A DNA stretch of 64,000 nucleotides from Zanthoxylum bungeanum. Taxonomy: Eukaryota > Streptophyta > Magnoliopsida > Sapindales > Rutaceae. Location: NCBI GenBank assembly GCA_019454045.1, contig SKCR01035572.1, positions 34,665-98,664 on the forward strand, read 5' to 3'. The notes beneath the pieces are model-generated. The model had not been told where the DNA came from, did no database searches, and saw only the letters and a list, made by a program, of their open reading frames with translations. Below, in pieces: positions 1-14,060 of this stretch (the first letter of the stretch is position 1; each line of letters opens with the position of its first letter). Both the position numbers and the translations under genes were made by a program.

Positions 1-707
1 TCCCAGATTATCATGACCATGTCATATTATCCCGATAGTTACAACATAATAGAGTACTAGTTCTGTATCCCTGCGTGATCATCATCTCCATATGACTGAA
101 GTGATACTTCCATCTTGACATCGCACCCAATACACTACGATTCTCAATAAACCCAGAAGAGGCGTACACAGAACCTGTTAAAGCCCCGGACGACCAAAAC
201 CAAAGCGTATTGATTGTCGCAAGTATTAGCGATGCAAGTCTCAGGTTAAGACCAAATACACCTATCCTGATTCGGATTCCTATAGACACATAATCATACT
301 ACCAATGGGATTCTGAGGGGTCTATCCAGAGCGAAGCTGTTCCCGTACCAACGGTAAACACAACCTCCTATCACACTTGCATAAGTATCCAATACTTAAA
401 TATATGAGAACTATGTTGTTATGCTTCCACAACACGCACAAGTGCAATACTAGTCTATTCCGCATTATTGATGTCCAGTCTCGATAATACAATGACTAGG
501 GATATTTAATGATTAAACCTTCGTAGATTGATACTGTCTCATATATTATAATCCGGAATTAATCATAAGGAATTTTATCATTTATATATTTAAGTAATCT
601 AATTACAAAATGATAAAATAGCAATTTCCTTTGTCACATAGTTAATTTGTACAAAAACCACAATGTCTTTTACAAATAGTGACGCTATAGGTCATAATTG
701 TCTAACA
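1..707 (-). mobile_element. Partial LTR of a minus-strand retroelement, cut by the window edge
   Basis: Read on the minus strand, this segment starts with TGTTAGACAATT at 707 and has the non-coding, A+T-rich look of a copia-type LTR. Directly to its right, from 708, begins sequence that matches the interior of the 3' LTR at about 7465 (shared GTATGAGAC, then the block with TCTATTTAGATCAG). This element therefore inserted into the 5' LTR of the neighbouring element and removed its first ~540 bases from view. GTATG at 708-712 would be the target duplication, but its partner lies outside the window. No coding capacity is seen; the open frame at 11-289 lacks recognisable domains. Confidence 0.6.
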
Positions 708-2730
708 GTATGAGACAACATTCACACTTAGATGGTAGTCACGACACCGATCTATTTAGATCAGACGCCCGTCTGTTTGTTGGGTGTGGACCAATCCTCA
801 GGATATCCTCTGTGTGTCAAGATAGGATCCGTCAGTTCTGTATACAGAGCATAGGTAGTACATATATGATTAGTAATCTGTTAAATTCATGGTCATGGTA
901 TACTTTGGAAGTAAGTTCCGAGTGTTATTTAGAGATCGCTAATAGATACGTCGACGAGATAGAGATTTAACGTTTATATCTATATCTCTGGGATAATCCG
1001 GATACATGTGACAGAAGGATTATATGTATGGAATGACCTCGACCCGTATGATTCAGCTAGTTTATCTGTGGTCGTCATAATTTACGGGTGGGTAGATTAT
1101 GGACTCAAAATTGGATTTCATGATGGATATGCTTGAATCTAAAGTCTCACTAATGAAATATACTCGTAGAGCACTAGGGCGACTATTATAAATCATGGTG
1201 ATTATCTATAAATCGTTTAATTGTTAAACGAAAGATACATGCATTAGGGGCCGAACCGTCATTTTTCTAATTAGTGTGTATTTGTGTTTAAGATTTGATA
1301 TTATTAAATACACATTAATTAATTGTCAAATTATGATATTTGACATATGTCATTAATATATGTATTTGAGATATTTAAAGTAAATATAATACATATATTT
1401 GAGATATTTGTATTTAATTAATTAATTAATTGTTAAATAAAAAAAGTAATTAAAATATAAATTTCTGACCAAATGATAATGATGGAAAAGGATTAACAAG
1501 TGTATATTGTTACTTTGCATTAAAAGAAATGGTTGTTATATTAATTTTGACTTCTAAGAAATTTTATTTAATTTTGATTAAATTGGAAAATATTTTTTTA
1601 AGAAAATTTCGACCATGACCTAATAGTATATAAGTGTTATATTTTTCATTTGCTTCAACCTTTTTCCAAGCCTCCAAATATTACAAAAGATTATGTTGAG
1701 AGAAAAAGTGAAGAAATTGATAAAGACTTGAAGAAAACTTGGTTATAAAGTAAGTTTTTCAACTTTTCTTCAACTATAAAAATGTTTCTAGGGTTCTTAT
1801 CTACAACATAGTTTTTTCACAAGTTTTTCTACTCTCTTAATTGTAATAAGTGGTTTGGAAGCTTGAATGAAAGTATGATGCATGTATATAAACAAAGTGA
1901 GCTTGTAAATGGTTTATTAGCACACTTTTGATCATTTGATGATCTAGTTTCCAATCTAGAGTTTTTGGGCCACTCATTGATGACCTAGAATTGTTCTAGA
2001 GTTATTTTAAAGTGGTGAGACTTGTTTGGTGTGGTAGAGACTTGATTGAAACATTGGATCTGTTTAATTTGGTATAATTTGATCATATTGATATTTTTGT
2101 AAAATTAGGGTTTATACCCTTTCCAAATTTGGGGCTTTTCATATATATGTTGTGTAATGATGTATATATGATGTATATCAAGTTTGGTGATGATTGGATT
2201 TCATCTTAACTTGTTTTGAACAAGATTGGACTAAAATGCACAAGTTGGAAACTAGGAGAGGCTCACGACAATTTGTAAGAAATTGTGGGTTTGAGTTGAA
2301 ATTTTTAATTTGATGTGTATGACATGTTAAAATCACTTTGGTATTGATTTGGAATCATTCAAAATTATTTTTGACAATTTAAGAACCAAAATGATCAAAA
2401 TGCAAAGTTTTGAGGCAATTATGCAATTAATGAAAAATCTTGAAAAAGTTTTCAGAATTATGTTTTCATGTATATTTGATGTAAAAATCATTTTGGTTTT
2501 GATTGCAAATCACCTAAGTTTATTTTGAACAACTTATGACTAAAATGATTAAAATGGAAAGTTTTTGGCCTTTACGGCAATTAAGAAAAATATGATTTCT
2601 TGAGTAAAAATTTCAAATTTTAAGTATTGAGTAATTAAAATAAATTTGTTCAAGAAAATTTTTGCAATCAGAAAATTTTCATTTTCCGCGTTCTACTGCG
2701 TTACCCGTACTACGCCTTAAAACCCATACA
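708..2730 (+). repeat. 5' LTR (left end missing)
   Basis: It is homologous to 7465-9459. It ends in AACCCATACA, against AACCCCTACA in the 3' copy. It lacks the first ~540 bases of the LTR, which are replaced by the element ending at 707. Confidence 0.75.
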
Positions 2731-2734
2731 AAAA

Positions 2735-2746
2735 TGATATCAGAGC
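2735..2746 (+). other. Primer-binding site, initiator-Met-tRNA type
   Basis: TGATATCAGAGC lies 4 bases after the LTR end and differs at one base from the plant iMet primer site TGGTATCAGAGC. Confidence 0.7.
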
Positions 2747-5700
2747 AAGTTTGATTCTAGGCCCTTGATATGATTAGCCCTTTAAATCTAATGTTTGATC
2801 TTTTCTTTACTTGATACATGCACGTTTTAATTTAATTGACTAAATATAGGGTGTATGACACTTGCGGAATATCCCTAATTAATAAGGTTTTAAAGTAACT
2901 AATATAGTGATACTTGTTTCTTGGTTCGCCTTGTCAATACGGTTTATGGATATCTATTCTACAACTACATCCGAGAACGTTCCAAAGCAGGGATGATGTA
3001 GTTGATAGAAATTTATTTATGACGGATGTATACTTGATACTAGATAAATTCAAGTGAAAGCAGAATCCTGAACGTGCAAAAGCTATCAGGGTTACGCAAG
3101 TAGCTTGAGTTTATCATTGATGAGTTTAGCCTTGGTACGCCTCCTTGTGAACGTGCCAAAACTATCACAACGAGAAACGGTCAGAACCAAAATCGGAGTC
3201 ATAATGAGTGTGATTGACAATGAGTTTTCTACCTGTGAATATACGTAGGCGAGAACGTGCAAAATTGTGAGTTGAAATATATTCATGGGTCCACTTTCCA
3301 TTATAGAATTCGATTTAATTATTGAATTCTCGTTTTTCATTGGGGATTACGATATTACATAAAATAGTGGGAGACACTGCTAAGTTTAAAATATTTCATA
3401 ACTTAAGCAGTGTGTAATATTATGAAAAATTACCGCTTATTTATTTTCCTTATTTTATAGTAGATAGAATTAAACTTCTAATCCACTGCTTACATATTTT
3501 TATATGTTATTTCTGACTTGAATTATGGTTGCCTTTTCTAGAATAGGTTCTAGATACTATTAGAGTAGGATATTGTTAGATTAGTCTAAACCATCGGGAA
3601 CTGTTGTTCTGATTTTCTTCAAAAATCAAGATGGTTAGTGACTTAGTTACTAAGTCATTATAGATAATCTAGATAGATATCTATTTTAGGATATTATTCT
3701 ATAGAGAGAATAGTTTCTTATGTAGTAAGAATTGACACGAATCAGTTCATGTCTCTAGATTCTGACCGGTATTAAGAAAACCCCATTAGGTATTTGTTTA
3801 TTTGATAATGACATTTCATAGCTTTAATTACCTTTTGAGGTAATGTGTCTGACACCGTTTGCTAATCAATTATTTACAATTGTTGTGAATAACTGAAAGA
3901 AAATTATAAAGCTAAAGAGAATATATGCGTATAGTTGTGTATAGAAAATATCGATTCTCACAATACGACAACTATAGGTATTGGATACCAGATCTCCCAT
4001 CTAGTTATTTAAAATATTATTTAACGATTGTTTTGATATTTGATATCAGAACTTACGACTATTAGATAGTTATCTGTTATTTATAAACAATTGTTATATA
4101 TATTTTAATACAACTAGTAGTCTCATTGACATAGAGATAACATTAAGAAAATATTCAGTAAAGTAAATAATTTAGAACAGTGCTTTATGAGATTTCATCA
4201 CATAAGCATTAGATGTTTATTCCGTATGGTAAATGATGGTCTGATATGAGATCACACCATATATCTTTTATCCATTTAATGAATATTGTATTCGAGAATG
4301 TGATTAAATTTTATTTAACCAATGATTGTCATTGGAGTATAAAATTTATTTAACTGATACATTAGATGTATGTAGTTTAATAAATTGTATAATTGCTTAA
4401 GGTAGTTTTCTTTACTTCGTAACTTAATTGATGAATTGTCATAACTTAGTTACGTGTTTCTGAAAGAACACATATTGAACGTCTTAAAAGATTCAAGAAC
4501 TTTCAATCTGTTCTAATGAAACGTAGATAGAACATCTTTGACTAGTTCAAAGATATTTGATCTGATGTTTTGAAAAAATTATCCTTAAAATTCATAACAA
4601 GTCTTTGAATTATTTAAAGATATTTGATATGATCGAATGTATGAATTTATGGCAATTAGTTCTAAGATTATTCCATGAATATGATTCTTACTCAATATAA
4701 TTCTTCTACGTTTCAATCTTGATGGAATTAGACAATGGGAGTAATCAAATCTTATATGATTTGATTCGTTTGATATTGAGTGTTACCAAATTAGTTTCAA
4801 TACTTTTGGAGATATGCTCCACTAACACTAATTCATCCTTTTAATTAATGTTCCATTAGTTTCTACAGTTACATATATGACATGTATAGGTAGGAAATTT
4901 GAATCTTTAAAAGTTTGAGATTTTAGTCTTTCTTTTGTATAATGGTTATATTTGAAAGTACTTGCACCTCGGAGGTACAAGTAAAAATTTATCATTTATT
5001 CTATTTAATAGAATATTCTATTCTATTTGAAAGAATATCTTTTCTACGATCCCGAATAATAAAAATTATTTTATTATTTGGTGTGTAACATTTGATGTTG
5101 ACTATTGTAGAAAAGACTTGACTTATTGAAGTCAAATGAGAGAGTGATAAACTATAAATGGAACTATTTAATTAATAAGATGAAACGACCCTTAGACATC
5201 TTCCGTATAAGTCCAATAGGATGTTAGAATCATTCACGAGTATTTGATACTTAATGGTTCTGTTGTTTTCTTATCGAAGAAAATTATTCTATAACTTATA
5301 GTGGGAGCGATATTTGATATCGATTTCGAAAATTACCATTGAACCATATATTTAAGATTGTTCATAGCTTACTATGATCAAGTTTTGAACTTGATTAAGC
5401 TTTCGTTATGAATAGTTCATAAAATGTGCTAATGGTTTGCGCAGCAAAAGCAATGTGAGCTAATTAAAGGTTTAACCTTTTACAGTATGACAGAGAGAAA
5501 TGTTATACACAGCAATTTATTGTAGATTCTGAGGAAACTTGTCTCTAGTCGCACTGATTGAACAATTTAAGATCTGTTGGTTAATGTTGATATTTATATA
5601 TTTTAGCTAAAGAATACAAAGTGGCATTTTTGAATGGCTTCTTCAGATAAGAGATCAGTTGTGATTTCTTCGTTTGAAGAGTACATTCTAGAATTGCCCT

Positions 5701-6910
5701 AGAGTTTGTGTTCTGCTGAGATTGCAGTTTGGTATACTAGCTTATAGTGCCTATTGTAGACTCTGGTGAGCCTTCCGGAAATCGTATTCTTTGTATTTGA
5801 TATCAGTCAGATTGTCTGATTTTATCAAAGTATAGAAAATACATATATGATAAAAAAGGTTAGTGGGAGCGTATAAATTACTTTCTAGTGTTATATATCC
5901 TAACGAAATAATCATTATTAAGGTAATAATGAGATGTTTGGCGAGTAAAACGTTTACTTAAGTCTTCTTTACTCCATGAAAATAGTGGGAGTAGTTTTTG
6001 TTATATTCGATATAAAACTTTTATATAAGATATAGAACTAAGATACTTGTGAGATACTCATATTATTCGTGCATTAGATATTATCTAATAAAAGACACAA
6101 CAAAGCTATCTGTATGACAGTTAGTATAACTGTTTGACAGTTAGTGTATGTCTTGTATATAGTATTCATCTTTCATAAAAGATGATTCCTTTTTTCGAAA
6201 GAGATATTGATTAGAATGTCTAATCAATCTTATGTATCATGTGATGATGACATAATGAATAATTTATTATGTATGATTAAAGATATCGATTTAATCGTAA
6301 TTGTTACGAGTTATTTTGATACCTTATAGACCATAGGATGGATCTTGAAACCTGTTCTTTGTGATCTTTGAGATATTAAGAACGAGTTTCTAATACATGG
6401 AGCATATAGTATGCAACTATTCGGGTCATATTAGTTTTGAGTCTGATTATGACATTAGACGGTCTACGTCATAGTCATAAAGAGTCGGAAAAGATACAGT
6501 GAGAGTGTCACAGAGGATTCTATTTTGTGAGTGGAATTAGATGTAACTTATGAAGTATTGACTTATGAAGTTGAATGTGACCTTATAAATTAGAATTTTT
6601 CACATTAGTATTGTGCTTGCGGTTCTCTACATAGTATTTTGGAATTGATCCATTAATACTTGGACAACTCAGTAGTTGTAGCACAATATTGATGTCGCAT
6701 CTGAGTCATATTAATGTATAACTTAGGTTCTATAAAATATGAATAATGCTACCTAAGGAACAATTGGGTTTTTTATAGGACAAACTCAATATGTCAAAGC
6801 GGACCTACTTCTTGTTGCATACCTCTTGAGTGCTAGATGAGCTCTTGAAGGCCATGTGCATATGATACATATTGAGATGTGTATATGATATTGTGGATTG
6901 GCACAATAGC
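2747..6910. other. Non-coding interior of the long-LTR copia element
   Basis: I found no credible protein domain in any frame. Visible structure includes four spaced copies of a GAACGTGCAAAA-like motif between about 2975 and 3270, and several GTGGGAG purine patches (for example near 3369, 5302, 5862 and 5988) resembling copia polypurine tracts. The longest open frame (3092-3340, minus) covers the motif repeats and looks fortuitous. Confidence 0.55.
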
Positions 6911-6923
6911 AAGTTGGAGAAAT
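6911..6923 (+). other. Polypurine tract before the 3' LTR
   Basis: AAGTTGGAGAAAT precedes the LTR start TGTTGGGG, the usual arrangement in plant copia elements. Confidence 0.65.
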
Positions 6924-9459
6924 TGTTGGGGTTGGTGCTTAGAGCGCCAATCCGGACCGTATTATGTCTGATTCATGAATACGAACATCCTTTTTTTTCC
7001 ATGATATTACTTTCTTAGTGGTTGCACCTCTTGTTTTTATATACGTATTCGATCTAATTACTATTAGATTGAAACTAAATATGATTTAGTGATATATATA
7101 TATATATATTAGACAAAGACCTGATAAATATAATATAGAGCGCGGTTACAAAGTAGTTTGTAATTGACATTGGGAAGTGTCACTACACTAGAAATATATT
7201 ATCAAATAAAGTTTCTGGTCAAGATATACTAACACGAGTCGGTTAGTTGAATCTGTTGAGACTAGTATATGTCGTATATCGTGACTTGGTCTGATGGTTT
7301 ATCCCAATAAATCATGAGTCTTGGGAGACTCGTATAGACGTGTATGTGTTTATAGTGGATAAAATGACTCACCGAAGATTCTTAATGGATGGTACTCCAA
7401 CGTCAATAAGAATATTCTCGAGTTGAGTAGCATAGTGGTCATTCGACTTGAGATACCACTGTGGATGTATGAGACATCCTCCACACTTAGATGGTAGTCG
7501 CGTCACCGATCTATTTAGATCAGCCTCCGTCTGTTCGTTGGGTTTGGACCGATCCTCAGGATATCTTCTGTGTGTCAAGATAGGATCCGTCAGTTCTGTG
7601 TACAGATCATATGTAGTCTATAAATGATTAACAATATGTAAAATCCATTGTTGTGTATACTTCGAAAGTAAGTTCCGAGTGTTATTGAGAGATTGCTATA
7701 AATACGTCGACGAGATTATACCTATAGAGATTGGCATTTATATTATATCTCTGGGTAATCTGGATACTTGTGACGAAGGGATTATACGTATGCAATGACC
7801 CTGACGCGTATGATTCAGCTAGTTTATCTGTGGTCGTCTTAATTTACGGGTGGGCCAGATTTTTCGTGACGGATATGCCTGAATCTAGAGAGCCTCACTA
7901 ATGAATTATACTCGTAAAGCACTATGGCGACTATTATAAATAATGATGATTATCTATAAATCATTAACTGTTAAACGAAAGATACATGCATTAGGGGTCG
8001 AACCGTCATTTCCTAATAGTGTGTATTTTGGTTTAATATTTGATATTATTAAATACACATTAATTTATGTCAAATTATGATATTTGACATATATCATTAA
8101 CATATGTATTTGAGATATTTAAAGTAAATATAATACATATATTTGATATATTTATATTTAATTATTATTTATTTTGTAATTGTTATAATTATTAAATTAA
8201 TTAAAATATAAATATTTTACCAAATGATAATGATAGGAAATGATTAACAAGTGTATATTGTTAACGTTGCATTAAAAGAAATGGTTGTTAATTGATTTTG
8301 ACTTCTAAGATATTTTGTTTAATTTGATTAAATTGGAAAATATCTATTTTCTTTTTAAGCCAATTTTGGACATGACCTAACAGTATATAAATGTTATATT
8401 TTTCATTTGCTTCAACCTTTTTCCAAGCCTCCAAATATTACAAAAGATTAGGTTGAGAGAAAAAGTGAAGAACTTGATAAAGACTGAAGAAAACTTAGTT
8501 ATAAAGTAAGTTTTTCAACTTTTCTTCAGCTATAAAAATGTTTCTAAGTTTCTTATCTACAACATAGTCTGTTCACACGTTTTTCTACTCTCTTAATATT
8601 GTATATAAACAAAGTGAGTTTGTAAATGGTATATTAGCATAATTTTGATCATTTGATGATCTAGTTGCCATTATAGAGTTATTGGGCCATTCATTGATGA
8701 CCTAGAATGTTCTAGAGTTATTTCAAGTGTGTGAGACTTGTTTGGTATGGTAGAGACTTGATTGAAAACATGGATTTGTTTAATTTGGTATAATTTGATT
8801 ATTGATGTTTTTTTGTAAAATTAGGGTTTATACCCTTTCCAAATTTGGGGCTTTTCATATATGTATTGTATAATGATGTATATATGATGTATATCAAGTT
8901 TGGTGATGATTGGATTTCATCTTGACTTGTTTTGAACAAGATTGGACTAAAATGCACAAGTTGGAAACTATGAGGGGCTCACGACAATTTGTAAGAAATT
9001 GTGGATTTGATTTGAAATTTTTAATTTGATGGTATGACATTTTAAAATCACTTTGGTATTGATTTGGAATCATTCAAAATTATTTTTGACAATTTAAGGA
9101 CCAAAATGATCAAAATATAAAGTTTTGGGGCAATTCTGCAATTAATGAAAAATTCGGAAAAAGTTTTCAGAATTCTGTTTTCATGTATATTTGATGTACA
9201 AATCATTTTAGTTGTGATTGCAAATCACCTAAGTTTGTTTTGAACAACTTATGACGAAAATGATTAAAATGAAAAGTTTTTGGCTTTTACGGCAATTAAG
9301 AAAAAAATATGATTTCTTGTGTAAAAATTTCATATTTTAAGTATTGAGTAATTAAACTAAATAAGTTTATTTTAATTGTTCAAGAAAAATTTTGAAATCG
9401 GAAAATTTTGATTTTCCCCGTTCCCTGTGTTACCCGTACTATCGTTTAAAACCCCTACA
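6924..9459 (+). repeat. 3' LTR, 2.5 kb
   Basis: It begins TGTTGGGGTT and ends CCCCTACA. It is complete, and unusually long for a copia LTR. A (TA)n run lies near 7095-7110. Confidence 0.75.
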
Positions 9460-9653
9460 ATACCTCACTGAGGGCATTTTCAAGTTCAATGTAATAACTG
9501 TCAATCGACACACGTGCTAATAATAAAGCTACATCTTACACTATATTATTGAGTCACAAAATGTATGGCATGAGAGATTAGGACATGTTAATTATGATAC
9601 AGTACGTAAATTAATTAACATGGACCTTATATCTAAATTTACATTTGATAACT
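9460..9653 (+). pseudogene. Copia pol fragment: GAG-pre-integrase, left half
   Basis: The plus strand reads through to a typical pre-integrase core (WHERLGHVNYDTVRKLI) and stops at the ATAAC target duplication at 9649-9653, where a gypsy element is inserted. The frame continues at 14989 on the other side with the cysteine-containing end of the same domain. Upstream frames contain stops. This is an old copia element that served as landing site; its gag and 5' LTR are not in the window. Confidence 0.75.
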
Positions 9654-10372
9654 GTACAGCCCAAAATTGGGCCAGTGGCAAAAACGTCCTTTCTTTCGAA
9701 CCCAAATAACAATGAAACCCCCAACACGAGGCCCAGCTTAGTAGGTTTAATGCTATTTTGGAAAACCCAGGGCATAGCCCAAAATAGACCTTATTCCATT
9801 TGCATGCAGATAAGGATACCACACATAAGCACAAACAAGAAACAGAATATAAACATACCTCAAATCATTACAACTATTTCCCTCTTTTACTAAACATAAT
9901 ATATATTCTCCACATGCTGAGATTTTTGATCACTAAATAATTATATCTTGATCACGTTGTGGGACTTACCTCCATGTGCCAACTAAAAAGGCATTATTTC
10001 TTGGCCTATAAATGGAAGCATGATTCAAGCTAAATGGGTCATTCAACTCAGAGTTCTTCAATTCAGGCTTCACTTCTTTCTTACAAGTCTTTGCTCTCTG
10101 ACACTAGCTCTCTCAGAGCTCTCCATCCCCTTATACACTTACCACCGCCCTCACGGCCACCCAAAGAGTTCAAGGAAACATCAAACCTTGCTTTCACATT
10201 TACATATTTACTGCTCATTTCATACTACTGACTTGAGCGTCGGAGTTCCCCGGAACCCACCACACCGGTGGGTAGTCTACTCCCGCTCACTCTACCTTTG
10301 TCTTGCAGGATCGCTAGTGCCCCAACCTACAAATTCTTGATTGTGGATCTCGGCCGAAATCCAGCATCCACA
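9654..10372 (+). repeat. 5' LTR of the non-autonomous gypsy element (719 bp)
   Basis: It runs from TGTACAGCCC to CATCCACA and closely resembles 14269-14988. The open frame at 10020-10340 lies wholly in the LTR, is repeated in the 3' LTR, and has no recognisable domain. Confidence 0.88.
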
Positions 10373-10374
10373 AT

Positions 10375-10394
10375 TTGGCGCCCACCGTGGGGCC
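10375..10394 (+). other. Primer-binding site, Tat/gypsy type
   Basis: TTGGCGCCCACCGTGGGGCC lies 2 bases after the LTR. The same sequence occurs on the minus strand at 44014-44032. The primer tRNA was not determined. Confidence 0.8.
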
Positions 10395-13300
10395 TTAGCG
10401 GTTCATAGCAAGTAAAAATCACCCAGTCTACAATTCTTACAAACATAACTATCTATGGTTTCGAGCAACAAACAGATGTCAGACCTTGTGGTGGCACAAT
10501 TAACCATTCTACAAAATAGTTATGATCAATGGAAGATGAAAATTAAGCCATGTAAGACTCCAGTACAAATCTCCAATAGTAACTGGAACATAATTCTCTC
10601 TTCACCCACCCAAAGGCGTGAGGCTACAAGTCATTTCAACTATCTTATCAACCCAATCTCTATGAGCATTCAAGAATATGGCAAATGAAAATTCACCACC
10701 AAACAATCATCCACTTAATCACCAAAAAAGCTGTCACATTTCACCAGTCGACCTTTCACAACAAGTCACATCTTTCATATGAAAGGAAATATTAGAGTAA
10801 TCCTCTCCAGTCTACCTGGGTCAAACTACCAATAAGGAAAATCTGAGCATTTTTTCCTTAAAAATCATCAGCTCTCAAAGACTTGGAAGAATGGCCATAT
10901 TCGTCATGCGACATGGATGAATCCCAATCTTCTTCATACGACACGAAAGGCATGTCACCTCTTCCAGAATACATAAAAGACTATATAAAAAGTTTGTCAT
11001 CTTCTCCAGTCGACCATACTCTCATAGACCTTCTTAAGGTCTTGTAGAGTGGAAACTCTCATGGACCTTCATCAGGTTCATTCAACTGTAGACTCCTGCC
11101 AACTTCTATCGGTTCGGATGGAGTGTAGATTCCCATATACTCCATCAGGAATAATGGGGTGGAAATTTTTTGAGACCTTCGTCCAGTCCAGTCGATTGTA
11201 GACTCTCATATGCATCACTTTTCTTCATATTTCATGTGACTAAAAAAAATTGTGTCCATGCTAAGGACAAATGCCACTCCCAAAAAAAAGGCTAGAAAAG
11301 CTGAAGCCCATACTTCAACTTGCATCAATTTTCAACAAAATCATACTACCATGAAGTTGATGCTTCACGCATACAGCCACTATCCATGCAAAGAGGCGCT
11401 AATTGCCAAAAGGTGATTAATTCATATGTTGCCCACTCACCTCAATAGTTAAATATCAAAACTTTATAAGGCTCCACGTGAACCTGTAGCATGGAATGAA
11501 GAGAGCCACTCGACTCACCCACAAAGGCATTAATATATTACTTACACCCATTCGACATAGAGCAAAAATAGCCCAATACCAAACATCTCCAGCCTTTCCA
11601 CTTCATGAGTGCAGAAACGGCTCATTAGCTATCATATGTCGGCCTAGAGTGGTAGGCCACTCACGCATGAAGCCATAAATGTGCAGACCAGCCAACTCAT
11701 GTCCATCAACCTATGACCAGATGCAAGTCCACGATGCCAACATGCTACCATGCCGAAATCTTCAGCCCTATATGCAAAAACCGAAATCCAAGGTGGGCCG
11801 AAAGCTTGTCCCACAAGCTGAAACAGGTCAGCCCAAAGAGAGTGACATTTTCTGAATAAACCTAAGCATTGTACAAAAACCCTCAGGATACTTGGCAGAG
11901 GCTCCATTCGACACTACAAGTATATATGAATCTCACTTTTGTACCATGAAATCAAAGCTAAGCAACAAAATACGTGCTACACCAAGTCAACAATAATTCA
12001 AGCTTTGTAAATTCAATTTATCATTAGCATACTGCCAGGAGGCTCCATACGACACTACACGAACGAAGCTTAGAAATTAGAAAGATGGTCCATACTACAT
12101 TACATGAAGGCTCAGAAGACATTGAAGGATTGTCACCCTCTCGAGACAACACAAATGGAATTTCATCTCCAAATCGCATGAAAGGTTAGACATCTTCTCC
12201 ATGCTACGTTGATTTAATGAAACCAAATCCAAACTACATAGGGAATCTTTTATCATGCCTAGTAGAATGAAAAACTTTCTTGGACCTTCTTTCGGTCCAA
12301 TTGTCCAACCTTCATCAGGTTAGATAGAGTGAAAATTATTCTTAGACTTCCACAAGGTCCATTCGACCATGGACCCTCACTGATCTTTGTTAAGTCGTGT
12401 AGAGTGAAGATTGTAGTATGAGGAATGAAACCCTCTTTGACCTTTCTTAGGTCTAGTAGAATCAGGAATGATGACCTTGGACTTTCATCAAGTCCATTAG
12501 TTTAGTCCATTCGACAGTAGTCTCATAGAAAAGTGAAGAGTAATGCCTTACATCTAGTTCATTCGACCATAGCTTCATGGACCTTCATCAAGTCTTATAG
12601 TATGAAGATTCTCATAGATATTCATTAGATTCATTCGACTGTGTCTTATGGACCTTCATCAGGTCCATTTGATAGTCCATTCGACAGTAGTATCATCGAC
12701 CTTCATCAGAACTAGTAGTATGAGAAGGAAAGACTCCCATAGACCTTCTCCAGGTATAGTAGAGTAAAGATCCTCATTGACTCATATAAGATCATGTAGA
12801 ATGAAGAATGAAGACCCCCGTGGATCTTCATCATATACTAAGTGTGTAGACTCACATGTACCTTCATCAGGTATAGTGGAGTGTGTATACTTTTTTGGAC
12901 CTTCATTGGGTCGTGTAGAGTATAAACTCTGATGTACCTTTTCAAGTATAGTAGAATGAAAACTTTTCTTGGACCTTTATCAGGTCGGGAGGAGTAAACT
13001 CCCATGTACCTTCATCAGGTATAGTGGAGTGTGTAGACTTTCTTGGACCTTCATCGGGTCATGTAGACTCGGATGTACTTTTTTCAAGTGTTGTATAATG
13101 AAATCTTCTTAGACTTCCATTAGATCTAGTATCTGTAGACTCTCTTGTACCTTCATCAATATGTATAGTTGACTTGAAACATAATATAAAGAAACATCCT
13201 CCATATGGGACTTCATTTTAAACCTTCTTCCCAGTCAACACAACAGGCAAGTAAAGGATCTCTCATTGTTTCAGTCAAACAGAGTATGCTTCTTACATTG

Positions 13301-13479
13301 AAGAGCAATTGACTAGTCACTCGATAAATCCTCCAGACGACAGGTATCATCAATGTTCTTCTTTCTTTACTTACCATGATTGTGGTTTTGAAATTTGCGA
13401 GCAATGCCATATGACATAGTTGAAGACCTGGACTACTCCTAGTCCAGACGACATTAAAGACTTCCCGACGTATGGAGTA
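10395..13479. other. Non-coding interior with degenerate short repeats
   Basis: From about 11030 to 13160 the sequence is dominated by imperfect repeats combining CCTTCATCAGGTC, TAGTAGAGTG and CATTCGAC at irregular spacing. No frame above about 90 codons and no domain is present. Confidence 0.65.
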
Positions 13480-14060
13480 TACCCAAAACCTTTATCTGGT
13501 TTAGTCGACTGGGAACATCCCCAATGACTCATGTAGAGTCAACATATGACCTTCATCTGGTCTAGAAAAATTTGAAGACTCCCCTGATCCTTGACCAGTA
13601 GTATGGAGATTGTCCTGACCTTCATCTGGTTCAGTCGACTGGGAACATCCCCCATGACTCATGTAGAGTCAACATATGACCTTAATCTGGTAAAGAAAAA
13701 TTTGAAGACTCATCTGGTCCTTGACCAGTAGTATGGAGATTGTCCTGACCTTCATCTGGTTCAGTCGACTGGGAACATTCCCCATGGCTCATGTGGAGTC
13801 AAATGGAAGACCTGAACCTTCATTTGGTTTAGTCGATTGGGAACATTCCCTATGGCTCATGTGGAGTCAAATGGAAGACTTGAACCTTCATCTGGTTCAG
13901 TCGACTGGGAACATTCCCCATGGACTCATGTCGAGTCAAATGAAGACATAGACTTCCTACAGTCCATACGACAGTGTAGTGTAAAATATGCATTGAACCT
14001 TCAGCAAGTTCAGTCGACTGGGGACATCCCCCATGTCTTATGTCGAGTCAAGTTCATGAC
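13480..14060 (+). repeat. Tandem repeats with GTCGACTGG core
   Basis: The GTCGAC/T core recurs at 13504, 13634, 13764, 13832, 13900 and 14013, a spacing of 130, 130, 68, 68 and 113 bases. Each unit pairs a 'CTTCATCTGGTTCAGTCGAC' segment with a CATGACTCATGT-like segment. The reverse complement of this motif makes up the 158-bp array at 20640-22015 in the large Tat element. Confidence 0.85.

Larger units (their letters stand above)
708..9459 (+). mobile_element. Long-LTR copia-like element without coding capacity
   Basis: Two direct repeats, 708-2730 and 7465-9459, match block by block over about 2 kb, and the downstream copy extends left to a TGTTGGGG start at 6924. The upstream copy is followed by an initiator-Met-type primer site, and the downstream copy is preceded by a purine tract. 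The 4.2-kb interior has only short chance frames, so this is a LARD-like or thoroughly decayed copia element. Its right flank (9460 onwards) is pol sequence of another copia, so it probably inserted into that element; the left flank is hidden by the insertion ending at 707. Confidence 0.75.

Noticed and set aside
10020..10340. 106-codon frame in the gypsy LTR, repeated near 14574-15104
   Set aside because: Located in an LTR, it has no domain, and its two copies differ in frame integrity.
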